Source: Trichoderma breve (lineage: Eukaryota > Ascomycota > Sordariomycetes > Hypocreales > Hypocreaceae). Taken from it: a stretch of 64,000 nt of DNA. The notes beneath the pieces were generated by a model. The model was not told the origin of the DNA. It did no database searches and saw nothing but the letters and a program-made list of their open reading frames with translations. Position 1 is the first letter of the stretch, and each line of letters starts with the position of its first letter. The stretch covers positions 5,828,001 to 5,892,000 of the forward strand of contig NC_079232.1 of the NCBI RefSeq assembly GCF_028502605.1, given 5' to 3'. Position numbers and translations under genes: made by a program. Below are positions 46,934-58,882 of the stretch, piece after piece.

Positions 46934-48226
46934 TTAGGCCGGCGTGTGGAAGAAGCGCAAGATGACCTCGTACATGGCAAACATCATTGCCGCACTGGGA
47001 ACCGTACGCATGAGGTGAGGTGTCAGGCCACCGTAGAGACCCATGAGGCCTTCTTCCTTCCAGACGAGCTTGAAGCACTGCACCAAGCCAGTGTACTTGA
47101 GCTTGCCGTCTCCCATGGGAGCCTGTCGCAGGCGAGTTCGCGCCACCTTAGTAGGATATCGTTAGTGCTCAGAGCTGATAAACGAAGAGAAGAAGAAAAA
47201 CTCACCTCGTGGGGATAGGCAATGACGGCAGCAACCAGCTTTGCACCTCCAGCAGCTCCGCCATTGCCCAGGACATCCACCGTCTTGTCCCACCAGTTCT
47301 TTACCCTGCCGCTGGCCTGAATCGCAGACTCTCTCCGGGCGAGATAGGCCTTGAGCTGCTCATACAGCATCCACTGCATCGTCGACTCGACCACGCCCAA
47401 GTAACTCGCGCTCATGCCCTTGTACAGTCCCCTAACGCCCTCGTCGCGAACAACCTGCTTGACGCAGTCCCAGCTGTTGCGATACAGCCTCTGCGTCGCT
47501 CCGCCACTCCGTTCAGAGACGTTCTTGTCCAGCTGCAGCCTCGTCTTGACCATCCAAATCGGGTTCGTCGCAGTGCTCGTCGCCACGCCCGCCGTGACAC
47601 CGGCCAGGAGATGCACCCACGGGGCCTCCTCGCCCTTGTTCCAGTAGTCGGCCATGAGCCTCTTGCCGTTCCCGTACACGTAAAAGTTGATGCTCCTGGC
47701 GGGAATGACGCCCACCAGGTTCGGTCCCAGGCCCTTGAACAATGCGCGCGGCCCCTCCGTCCTGTATACCGAGCCCAGGATCTGCAGCGTTTCAGACAAG
47801 TGGTGCATTGCGCTGCGCACAGGGTTCAGTCTCTGCAGAGCTTGCGCCTGGGCCTCTCTGGATGCGCGAATCTGCGCCTGGTAAAAGTCGGACTGTAGCC
47901 TCGTCTTGAGGACATCGAGCGGCGCCGTAACTGCTGCGGCCGTCATGCCGCCAACTCTAGAACCCAAACGTTAGAATCCTTCACAGACCCGAGCACGGAG
48001 GAACAACAAAACAAACATACCCTCCGGCCATGAAATGCACCCATGACTTCGCAAACGGCAAAGCCTTGACCTGCCCTCTAGGACTGTCATCCGGCAGCAC
48101 ATCGCCCGTCTCTCTTGACTGTACCAGCGCCGCATGCTCAGCCGAAGCGTGCGAGTGCTGGAACGGCCGTCCATCGTCTCGCCCTGGCAGATACGGAGCA
48201 ACAGCCGCAGGCCCCTGCTGCGCCAT
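46934..48226 (-). CDS. RIM2: Mitochondrial pyrimidine nucleotide carrier
   Basis: Exons 48226-48021, 47956-47206 and 47146-46934 on the minus strand give 389 residues. Rim2-type carriers (SLC25A33/36 in animals) exchange pyrimidine nucleotides across the inner mitochondrial membrane and so feed mitochondrial DNA and RNA synthesis. The three mitochondrial carrier signatures are present: PLDVLK (81-86), PIWMVK (201-206) and PHEVAR (317-322). The second and third are characteristic of this subfamily. The hydrophilic N-terminal extension of about 60 residues and the longer loop in repeat 1 also fit. The first acceptor overlaps a second AG two bases on; CTAG followed by AGTTGG keeps the frame through FMAGGVGGMTAA. 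The protein ends MFAMYEVILRFFHTPA. Confidence 0.94.
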
Positions 48227-49157
48227 GGCCAGAAAGGTGCTTTTTGGTTTTGTTTAAAGAAGTTTCTTCTTCTCTTCTCGATTCGACTCGATTCAATTCT
48301 TTGCTTTGCCTTCTTATCGAAGCTTCGATTTGGTAAGGGAAGGTCAAAATCGGCGATGCGCAAAAAAAGAGTCGGTTAACCTCGATATACCGCGGTGGGG
48401 TTCATTAAAGATTGCGGCAAAAGTTGAGTGGACGCGGGAGAAAGCGTAACGAAGCGGTAGAAATAGTTATTCGCCCAGAGCGTATCGAAAAGGGAGAAAG
48501 AAAGAGTAAAACGAGGATTAATGGTGATTGTGGGCAAAAGCTTCGTGAATGAGAGGGGGGAATGAGGCAACAGTGAATCTAAAGCCGAAGAATGATGCGT
48601 TTATTGCCTCTTGACTTTTTTTGCGGCTCCGGCTTTTTTTTTTTTTTTTTTTTTTAACCTTCTTGTCCTGTCATGTTTTTTTGTTTTGTTTTAGCTCAGC
48701 AACGAGCCGAAGTGGCGCCCTGCAACTAAAGCGAGCGCCGAAGTTACCCCAAGTGGCCAGCCCAAGCGGTACGTACTTCTTGTACCTTGCTTGCTTGTTG
48801 CTTTTGTTCCTCGCCATCTGTCCTGTACTTGGGTGTTCATTGATCCATAGTACTCTCTAAGGAATCTCTAGGCCACTTAGAGGATGTTTTATTGGATTTA
48901 TTAGATAAATAGAGGTAACTTGATAAAGGCATAAAGATAAAAGATTGTCATATTCTCATTGGCTCGCCAAAGGTCGTCTACCCAGACCCAGTCCTATTCA
49001 TAATCCCAGCATATGCGCATCCCGATATCCATCCCAATCCGTCAAAATGTGGCAAACTTTTTCCCAATCAAATCCCATAAAAAGCAAACTAGTAGTCACT
49101 ATTGTACTAACCGTACGTATTATCAAGCCGTAGCCAACCATTCTTCACCGCCGTCTT
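48227..49157. other. RIM2 promoter and 3' region of the Zn2Cys6 protein gene
   Basis: No gene seen. The RIM2 promoter (minus strand) occupies the left part. A 22-base T run is at 48634-48655. The right part is AT-rich sequence following the stop codon of the gene at 49158. Confidence 0.55.
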
Positions 49158-51141
49158 TCATCGTGGGGCTAGCGGTGGTAGCGATCCAAACGGCCGAGGC
49201 TCATAGTCGGGGGGAGACAAAATGGCAGCGAGCTGCCCCGTCCGTGGAGGGTTCCTAGGCACGGTAGGGGGAGCCGGCTCGATCCTGGTGAGCCGAGTGG
49301 TGGGCAGTAGCCTCCGCGGCAGCTCGGCAGCGGGAGCCGGTGCCAGCATCGGTGCCGGCGCTGCTGATGGACCCGGTACGGGCATGTGGACCTGATCTAT
49401 ACTGCTGCCCGCCCCAGAGCCGCTGGCTGGCCGAGAGCTGCTCCCTGCCTCGGGCTGCGGCGCTGACGCTGGTGCCTTTCCAGCCTTCTTTGCTGATGCG
49501 GCCGCAGTCGCTGCCTTCTGGGCTTCGTTATGTATCGCCTGTAGCTCCTCCTTTACAGCTGCGGCTTCGTCGTCAGTGACATTCCTCCAGTTGCACCTCG
49601 CGTGTTTCTTAGTGCAGCCCCGACAGGCCGTCAAGTGCTTGACACATTGCAGACGAAGGCGACGGCATCGGTCGCAAGGGGGAAAAATAATATCCCCCTT
49701 GTTGAGCGTGTCTGTCTTTTGCAGTACAAGAGGCCGGTGCACCTCCGTAGCGGGGTCACCAGGAAGTACCACTTGGCTGAGTGCTAGGTTCGCAATCGAT
49801 CTCGAGTTGGAGGCCGCAGTCAGAGCTGGCGCCGCAACAGGGGCCGGAGCCAGTACTGGGGCCGGAGCGGGGGCTGCCGTCTCGACCGCAGGATAGACAT
49901 TTGCCGGGGGCGGGTGATACGGCGGTGCTTCCAAGGCCGGCGGGGCCGGCGGGCCTTGGCCGGCAACAGGTGCGCCATTGGGCGATCCGGGCTGTGCCTG
50001 GTAACCCGGAGGCGGACCCTGAGGTGGGCTGTTCTGCATCGCGGCTATGGTGAACTGGTGGAGAAGGTCTGAATGGATATCGTACTGCCCGCCGCTAGGA
50101 TTCGTAATGACGGGGCGCGGTGGGTGGTTGATGGCGTGAAAGCTGGAGCTGGGGCCGGCGCTGGAGCTGGAGCCTGAGCTGGAGCCGGAGGCCGAGCTGG
50201 AACTGGCACCAACTTCAAGAAACTGCTGCCGTCGGGCGACATCACGGGTACGGAGCTCAAGCCTTTGGTGGAGGATGCGAGCTCTGGCCGCAAGCTCGTC
50301 CGCCTTTCTGTGCAGATATGAGGCTCTTTGCTCGAGGATTTCGAGCGTCGCCAGCTCAGCCGCCTCGTCCTCTTCAAAGGTGTGTTCCAACGGGAATCTA
50401 TCCAGCGCTCCAGAAGATATCAGGCGCCAATCATCCTCTATAATCTCAGCCGTTATTCCGTTATAGACGAAGCGACAACATCGTGAACCATTGGGCTGCG
50501 GGATGACCGTGAAGGCTTCTGGATTCGTTTTGGCAAATGTGACAATCTCCAGCCAGGTGATCTGATGATAAGGATTCGCCGAGAGGATTTTGATTGGGCC
50601 TTCAAAGAACCTTTCGAGACCGCGGAGGAACCGGGGACCCGTCAGTTTGGCCCCGAGATTCGCTGCCATGCTTTCCTTCCGGTCCAAAACGCCTACATTC
50701 AATCGAGTCAGCATTACATCTTCACCTTTTTATGGAACGACGAAGGAGTCATGGCCCGCTTATGCAAACCTACTTTCATAGTCGCCAATGAGGTAGATGA
50801 TATCGTTAAAGGTGTCGACATCGCCTGGCAAGAAGGACAGCAGCGGGGCATCGGGCCTTGTCACAAAGTTGACGATGGACTCAGGAGCCACTAGGTCATG
50901 TTAATAATGAAACCATTCTCAACGTTCAAGCTAGAGGTAGGTAGCTGGAGCAACAAGGTGGTGCTGTAAAGACAAATAAGAGGAACGACAACATACTTGA
51001 AGCCAGAGAAGGCGATGCCTGCATGCGGCCGGGTTCGTAAATGCTCGGCTGACGATGGTGAGCGGGGTGGCTACCGGTATCCTCGAGGTCTCGTTTCCGT
51101 TTGTGGGGTTCATGCTCCGGAGCATATGCCATGGTGGCCAT
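49158..51141 (-). CDS. Fungal protein with C-terminal Zn2Cys6 cluster
   Basis: Exons 51141-50997, 50890-50774 and 50692-49158 on the minus strand give 598 residues. I do not recognise a named gene. Residues 427-454 form a textbook binuclear zinc cluster spaced C-x2-C-x6-C-x6-C-x2-C-x6-C (CDRCRRLRLQC ... CNW), expected to bind DNA. Unusually it lies in the C-terminal third rather than at the N terminus. Residues about 49-160 (MAPESIVNFVTRPDAPLLSF, GPRFLRGLERFFEGPIKI) look like a structured N-terminal domain. A helical, Glu/Arg/Leu-rich segment (LATLEILEQRASYLHRKADE...) may be a coiled coil, and a Ser-rich then Pro/Ala-rich linker precedes the cluster. No middle homology region was seen. Each join restores frame, and the short first exon ends in the third intergenic spacer's direction. 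A DNA-binding regulator is likely; its targets are unknown. Confidence 0.82.
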
Positions 51142-54100
51142 CACTGCCTCGGGGCTTGGCGGAGAGCGGCTACGGGATGGCGGAGACAGCGGAGATCTGG
51201 GGCAAAGAAAAGTCGACCGACAAGCAGGGAGAGAATAATCAAGCAAAAAGCAAAAAGCAAAAAGTAATAAAGACCTGCGTGATCGCCTTGCGTTCGTGTA
51301 AGGGGTGATGGGTAAAGAAACCCAGGGAACAAAGCAAAGGTCCCTTCAAACAGAACGCCGTATGCGCCTTGGTACGGCCAATGGATCAAACAAGAATGAG
51401 ATGGGCAAATCGAGAAGGGGGAGGGCGGAATGGTCTGGGTTATTGTAGGAAAGGAAAATGGAATAAATCCTTGACAAGGTAGACGACCATCATATGCAGC
51501 GTGGCAGCAGCTTTTGTCGGATGGCATTGCCCGCTCGCCCAGATGACTGTGGGTCTATCGACGGGCGGCAGCTAGGGGAGGGGGCGTCCGTCAAGAAAAA
51601 TAAAGAAAGAAATAGGATGGGCTGCTTTTGGTGCTCATTCGTATCACGAACAATGGCCAGAGGTAGCGGTCGCAGTAGTATGCTCAAGCTAGGAATAGCT
51701 TCAACAGGAAGGATTTCATGCCCGGTGTATCGTCTGTACTACACAGGTACACCTTACATGCAGGCATATACAAGTTATGTGTGCGTACAAGAGTTCGGCC
51801 TGAAGTGCGTGTAGTGGCTAGCTAGAGGTGTGCATCATCTAGTACAGACCAGTCTGCAGGTCGGTAAACTTGTATGGAGTACAAGCGTGATACCATGCTA
51901 GCAGGTGCCTGAGCAAGATGTGTACAAGTGTGAAGCACGTAGTGCAACATGTACGAGCATGTACATGTATGTTTCGACAAAAGGGTCCAAGTACAAGCAG
52001 GCGGAAGCAAGGGGGGTGGCATTAACCACAAAGAGGATAACAATGTCGAGCAAGGGAGAGGGTCAATGTGGCTTGCAGGATGGCCAAGAGAAGAAGATGG
52101 GAGGCGAGAGACGCACAACGCATTGCATTGACATTGATGCAGATTAGAACAAGAGAAGATGGGCGGGGAAGGAAGCGTTCCGAAAATCCACCCTCGATGG
52201 CTGTTTGATCAAACTCGTGATGCTGATGCCATCGTTCAGACCATGAGAACGGAGCGCCAGCAACGTCCTCCTCCTTGTTGTCTTTGGTGTCAGAAGAAAG
52301 AAACAATCCTCCGTAATCAGTAGCGGAAAGGCGGGAAGGCCATGAAGGAAAAAAAAACTTCCCGGGCGGAAAGAAGAGGAGAGGGGAAGGGGGTGAAAGG
52401 GGGGGATAATGACCTGTCTCATCGCGATGGCTAGAGCATGGCAAAAGGCAAGACATGGCAAAAAGTAGGGCGCGGCAGGGCAGCGGCGTGGATAGTGCGT
52501 GGTGTAGCAGCTCGATTGACAGGGCCTTGAAGGACCGGGCAGGGGTGGGCTTCGATTGGAGAGGACAGCAGCTCGGACGAAGATGGAGGTCGAGGTGCTT
52601 GTCGGTATCCAGCATGGGGCTAATGGAGAGGCGAACGATTCTCGAGAGCGAGAAGCGAGCAACCTGGGCGTTGGCCGGTTGATGTTCCGTTTAGGCACAG
52701 CCAGACCCAAGCCGTCCCAAGCCGTCGAGGTCCTTGGTTGCTTGTGTCAGAGACAAGCAATGAGCAATGCCTGGACAGGTGAGAGACACAGCATGGGTTT
52801 GAATTTGTCATGGTCGAATGGCATAAGTATTAGCTAGAAACCCCAAATCAGCGGCGAGACCAGAGAGATTGAGCCCTGCAGCCAGACAGCCCTGTTCCGT
52901 GTCCAAGACAAGCGAGTACCATTGGCACAACACCGCTGTCATGTAGGCGTTTTACCGGATGCGCGCATCAACAAGGGGACATCCTTACTCGTGCTTGTGC
53001 TCTATCGATTTGTAGAGAGAATCCGTACTCGCTTACTGTGTGATCGCTTGCCTCCTTGTCTGCCCTTCGGCGATTTTTTTTTTTTCTCTTTCATTTTGCC
53101 CTTGTTTTTTTCTCCTCTCTTTCTTTTAACTGGTGGTGTGTGTGTCTGGTCCCTGGGAGAAGTCATATGTAAGAAATGAACCAAGACACAAACAGCCGTG
53201 GAGCACCGGCCGGGCTTCTCACGCTCTGCCGCATGCGCCAAGGCATAAATAATAGGGGGTGCATTGCGCGCAACTCGTCACATATTCTCTTAATGTTCCT
53301 TGTAGATACCTGGTAGCAGCTCCGTAGGCGGCGCTGGACCATTGTGACGCCAAACGCCACCAACCAGCGGTCGACTTCTTGTTTGCTCGCAGCATGTGCT
53401 CGTACCCAAGCAGCAAGGAACGGAGCAACTGCTGCTCCGCTATCGACCTCGAGCTCCCGACAGCCAAGGTAACCCAAGCCTTAACGTTAAGTGCCGGCTA
53501 GAGCATGGCGAGGAGTGATCGTCAAGCGGACCGGGCGGCCCTGCTGTGCCCCCAGAGTTCCAGTAGATTTCCGCAAAGTGGGCGCGTTACGGCAATCCTG
53601 TTCCCTGCCTGCAAGTCAGCGAGACCCTACGAGCTAACGCCAGCAGCAGAGATTGAAACCAAATACCCAGGACAGCTCGGCGTGCTAGCTGTGAGACTAG
53701 CTAGTAGCTCAGGTTCAGGTCGACCAGGTCAAAGCACGGCCAGGCCCACAGTTGACGACGACAGTGCTAATGTAAGAGCAATGCATTTGGTTGGTACAAG
53801 CACTAGACCTAGTGCACACCAGAGATCTGAGTCGAAGCTATTACGACCCAAAACCAAGGTGTGTATGTGCGTGTGTGAGTGAGAGTCGAGGTGTGTTTGA
53901 TGGTGAGGTGTCCGAGTTTTTTCCTGTTGGCATCGCCTACTACCGTATGCAATGCAGTGGCAAGGAGTCGACGCCGTGTGGCAGCAGCGGGCAGCTTCGC
54001 CTAGGCAGCCATAGGACCTTAGTTCGTCCTTGTGTAGCATCTCGAGGGCCGAGTTGGAGGCCGACAACTGGCAGAAAGCCCGAAGAGACACCATCCCATG

Positions 54101-57100
54101 GCCGTCCGTGAATGCAAAGGGACGCTCCATACGAGCAGCAGCTGGTTGGTATACCGTCAACACCGTGTCGTAAGCCTACCCACATATGCCTTACCAGTCC
54201 TCGTAGACCGTCCGGTGCAAAGAACTCGTAACAATTGACTGCCAATGCAATGCGTCGTGATGGTGTATGCATATCTGCCCACTGGGTGCAATTGTCATGC
54301 ATCAGAAGCAAGCAAACCGCGTGTCAAGTCGAGTGTGTGAGCAGACAGGGAGCCCAAGTCAAGAGCCCAACACGGACAGACATCGATTGGCCGCTGCACT
54401 GCCGATAGCCAGCGAACCGGCTGCATGTCGACTCCATCCCGGTCTCAGCATCTCTCCCGGCTCAGTCTCCCATCTGCCGTTTTTCTCATCCAGCCCTTGT
54501 TGGAGAGGCTCCAAGCCGCCTCCCGGGGTTCACCACAGCGTATTCGTACCCCTCCCCCCTTCTCTCTCTCTCCATGTTCTTCCTCTTCTTCTGCTCTCTT
54601 CCTTTCTCCTCCTCGCCTGGAACCCCCGTTGATGAAAGATGCTCTCTGGCACATGCCCTCTCCATCTTGCTCGGATGCCAGCCGTATCGCTGGATTCTCG
54701 TCGCCCAATCTGATCCGCCACCTGTACTCCGCAGATTGTTGGGTTCCGCACCGCTGTAGTAGAGGAAATTCCGAAGGCTCGCTTCTGGGCATGGAGAGGA
54801 GACCGGAATCCATGGAGCGACCTGATATGTACTCGTATATACGAGTAACTATGGGCTGCCGCTTCTTTGCTGCCACAGAAAGGATCCTTCGTAGAAGATG
54901 GAGAGAGTAAATGCAGGCGAGGAACGACGGCGGACGAATGGCAGGCATATGATTTGCTTGTTGCTTCTGATAACTGCACGACTACGGTGGTGATGCAAGC
55001 AGCGGCACAAGTTCAGTTGAGTTTCTACTCGTACATCCTCAGGCCTAAATACATTTGCTGGTCCAAGCTTTTTGCTGTCCTGTGCTCGTTCTTGCCTTAC
55101 CTTGTCTCGACATGCCTGGTAGCTTCCCAGCGTACCTTAGTAGGTACTATTACCTGGTAGGCCGGGATGCGGCTCTGACGGAGAAGGAAGGTTGTGCGGC
55201 CGCGGCTTCTGCAGCTTGTCAACCGACGTCTGGCGTAAGCTCCGGCTGGGCAAGGAATGGGAAAGAGCGGAAAGGAAAGCCCCTTTTGCTTCTTCTTCTT
55301 TCTTTTCCATCCCTTGGCTGAATTTCATGTCTTAGCAGGGGAAGAAAGTGCGAAACTTACCGTATACCGCCCTGGAGCGCTTAAGGCTACAGCCTACAGC
55401 TACTTAGTAGTACCTGTAGTAGTACTAGGTACCTTGAAGCACCTAAACCTCCAGGGCTACTAATAACCTAAGCTGTTACCAGATGCAGTAGATGCTGCAG
55501 TAATACGACCTCCATTGATCTCTAGCTCAGCCATCCGTGGCTTTACAAGGATCTCATCATGGATGCCCAGGTGGTTTATTTTGTCAATCTGCTTTGTCAC
55601 TCATGCTAATGTCACCCAGCTGCAGGACAATACATGCATTCTGATGCCGTTGACTGCCAGCGATTTCTACCTACCTACGAGTACGAGTACACTTTCAAGG
55701 CTATTGTACCACCTGGTAGGAGTAGGAGCTGGCCACACACATCTCAGCATATTGGGATTATCTAGCTGCAGAAGCTCGATTCTGAATCACGCCACAACAC
55801 CATGAGGTAGCAATGGCAAGTCTCCCACATTCCGGCATGGGGCGCGATGGACCACCAAGGTTCTTACATATGATGGATCAGTCACAGGGGAACAGTGCAA
55901 GTTACGAAGCATCTACTACCTACCTTGGGACTCATAGATACGGGACGAGTCCTCGCAATACATACTCGCATTACTCCCACCTCTGTTACGACGCACGCAT
56001 ACGCACACACATCACTTCCACTCTGAGTAGGTGGCAAACCAAGATCCCATGTCGATGTAGGCCAAGCAACGATGAGAGCATGCACAACCGGCGTGGAACT
56101 AACTGGAACGGAGCAGATGCTGGTCCTCCGGAAGCTTTTCTGCAACAACTTTATCGGAAGATAACCACCTTTAATGCGACAACCCATCGTTTACCGACGA
56201 GAAAGATTTTGCATCAATCATTGGTTACCGCTCCTTGTCGAATGTCAATCAACTAGGCTCCTCGGAGAACTTTGTACAGACGGAGTGCTTGCCGCCCGAT
56301 TCCATGCCAGACAAGGCACACACTGGCTAGCTGGCGGCACCTACTTTTAATGCAGAGTAAATTGAGCAACTTCCTATTGCTGCTGCTTGCATCGCTCGTG
56401 CTTCACTTACTGTAGGCGACTGCTAATAATACCTAGCCGATGCTACGTGTTTCGGCCGGCTTGCTCTCGATCCTCAGACCGGCTGCACCTCAGAAGCACT
56501 GAGGAGCAGAAAGGGAACAGGCCCGGCCAAACCAAAGTGGACCGCCTGGTGCAGTAACTACTACTACTAATACGATGCTACCAGGTGGTAAGTTGGGCGG
56601 GCACCGGGGATCTATCCTTGACGTGAGCTGCTTCATGTCTCGGTGATGCTTATAATCGAAGAAGTACCAGGTACGGACGTGTTATATATAAGTGCCCTGT
56701 AATATGCACATACAGCTCCGCCCGTACCCATCAGATGCGCTTTTGCTGCCGAGAAGGAACAGAGAGACAAGGGGGGAATGGCTCCATGTATTGGTACAGG
56801 TTCCCATCAAAATTGCATCCTTGTTGTTGGTGTTGTTGCTGCTGCACGGAACGAGCATGTGCAGGTAACTGGTCAATCCAGTAAGTACCTAACCCTGCCA
56901 TGCACACAAACTGAAGGGCCTTGCACTACGGAGTACCAAGGAAGTACATGCGCATACACCAGACACAGCTAGTATCTCTGGAATTATACTTACTGCCCGG
57001 CACAGGCCATACTCCGTAGTCTGGGATCTTTGGTGTTGTGCATGTCAATTGGAACCCTTGAATTGAATAAAAAACAGCTTCACATGAGAAATAGTGGTCC

Positions 57101-57314
57101 GTCCCGCCCTAGTCCTAATCGGGCACAAGCCCCTCCTCCCTTGCTCCCCACCTCTGCCTTTGCCAAAATCCCAGCCATCATGTAGCATCACATCCCGCAC
57201 CGCAAGCTTCAATAGCAGCAAAAGCTCTTCCCCCCAAACTCGACCAATCCGTTCCCCCTGTCGCCCCGGGAAAACAACGCAGACAATCCAACAAGCCAAT
57301 GCGCAGCAGCCATC
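51142..57314. other. Gene-free divergent region of 6.2 kb
   Basis: This lies between the Zn2Cys6 protein gene (-) and LSM7 (+). No supported gene; open frames are short and overlap in many frames. It carries clustered copies of TACGAGTA/TACTCGTA (54830, 54840, 55026, 55676, 55682) and TACGGAGTA/TACTCCGTA (56938, 57010). An inverted repeat with 8-base arms (ACATGTAC/GTACATGT) lies at 51947-51968. Direct TAGTAGTAC copies lie near 55406-55429. Confidence 0.5.
54830..54847. repeat. 18-base perfect palindrome
   Basis: TACTCGTATATACGAGTA is identical to its reverse complement. It consists of two opposed copies of the TACTCGTA motif that recurs elsewhere between genes. It sits in the middle of a gene-free spacer. 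Confidence 0.85.
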
Positions 57315-57869
57315 ATGTCCGATAGACCTTCGCACAGAGGCGGCCGCGGCGGTGACCGAGGCAACTATCGAGGCCGCGGAGGAGCAGCCGGTGGTGGCCG
57401 TGGAGGCGCTTCAGCAGCCCAGGGCGAGAGGCCCAAGAAGGAGAATATCCTGGACCTGGCCAAGTACATGGACAAGGAGATTACCGTCAAGTTCAATGGC
57501 GGTCGCGAAGGTAAAAAGAATAGCGACAGGATTCAAGCTTTGAGATGACTGACTGACGTTTGTGTGAATGAAACAGTCCGTGGTACTCTCAAAGGCTACG
57601 ATGCGCTCATGAACCTCGTCCTTGACGAAGTGCAGGAAACCCTCCGAGGTCAGTGATTCTTGCCACGGCTGTTACCACGGAGCAACAATTCGCTATCATT
57701 CTCGACGTGGCCTATAACTAACCCAACCTTCCCAACAGACGAAGAAGGCAACGAGTCATCCCGGCCCCTTGGCCTCGTCGTCGTCCGCGGCACACTCCTC
57801 GTCCTCATCAGCCCCGCCGACGGCAGCGAAGAAATTGCCAATCCCTTTGCTCAGCCCGAAGAGGACTAA
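57315..57869 (+). CDS. LSM7: U6 snRNA-associated Sm-like protein Lsm7
   Basis: Exons 57315-57510, 57577-57648 and 57739-57869 join to 132 residues. Lsm7 is a subunit of the Lsm2-8 ring on U6 snRNA in the nucleus and of the Lsm1-7 ring that promotes decapping in the cytoplasm. The Sm fold starts near residue 41: ENILDLAKYMDKEITVKFNGGREV, then the Sm1 element RGTLKGYDALMNLVLDEV. The Sm2 element LGLVVVRGTLLVLISP follows after the second intron. The N terminus of about 38 residues is an RGG-rich extension (SHRGGRGGDRGNYRGRGG), longer than in budding yeast Lsm7. The start ATG is the first in frame and precedes this extension. The gene is convergent with PAN3. Confidence 0.95.
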
Positions 57870-58882
57870 AGGAAAAGAACTGGATAGCCTCCCGCCGTCA
57901 AAAGAGCAAAAGGAAGATGAAAGAATAAAGCAACGATATGCAATCTTTGAAAAACAATAATTGGGCAACAGAAAAAACGATATGAATGAAGGGGAGAAAC
58001 ACATACAAGTCACAATATCAAATGGGTCGGTTTCTATAAGATACCCCGTCCGCGAGAAGATGGAAACAAAACATACTTGGGAGCTGGCGCATACGACTGG
58101 CTGGCTGGTGATAGAATTCGGATAATGGCAAGACTCCCATCGCCAAAGGAGAGGGAACGTGTTGGAGATGTGTACATCAGTATGGAACCCGAGATTTCGA
58201 TAATCCCAGGTTGGAGGCGCCTTTCGAGGCTTCGAGGGAAGATAGCAAAACGAAGGGGAAAACACGACACGTTTGGCACCTCTTGAGATACGACCGTGAG
58301 AGGAGTAGCAATTTAAGCGACTCCCTCATGTTACGACTCGATTAGTTCTTCTAGGATATGTGCAGTACCTCACAAATAAACTGAACGCTGCCAATATCCA
58401 CCCTGTCCCTGCCTCGAGCCTACGTGTGACAAAGTGCAGCGTATTGTGAATAGTAATGTAAATTGATTGACAGTAAGTATATAGCTTTTTTTGGTGTTAT
58501 GTATCTGTGGACATGCCCTCTCCAGTTTCTCTCCCCCTCTGTCCTCCAATCCCCTTCCATCTTGCATCTTGCACTCTTGTATTCTTTCTTCTATCTCCTC
58601 CCATGCCTTCTCACATTATCCAGAACAAAACATAACATTTCAAAATCGTTCAGTGCCAGCAAAAGCTGCTGGCTACATTGTTGTAATCCATTTCGTTTTC
58701 TGTCGCAAATTCTCATCGACCCCTTTGCCATGGTCTCTCGCAGAGCAGCCGCGTCCTGGCCTTGTCTTTTGGTTTTGGTTCAGCTCATCGTAGCAGCAGG
58801 GCTCACCGGACACCGTCAATGGTTTGTTCGCATTCCCCCTATCCGTCTCTTCTCCCTATGCGATGTGACTGGGCTCCATCTC
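57870..58882. other. Convergent intergenic region LSM7/PAN3
   Basis: About 1 kb holding two 3' regions; no gene recognised. Open frames on both strands lack protein features. Confidence 0.6.
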
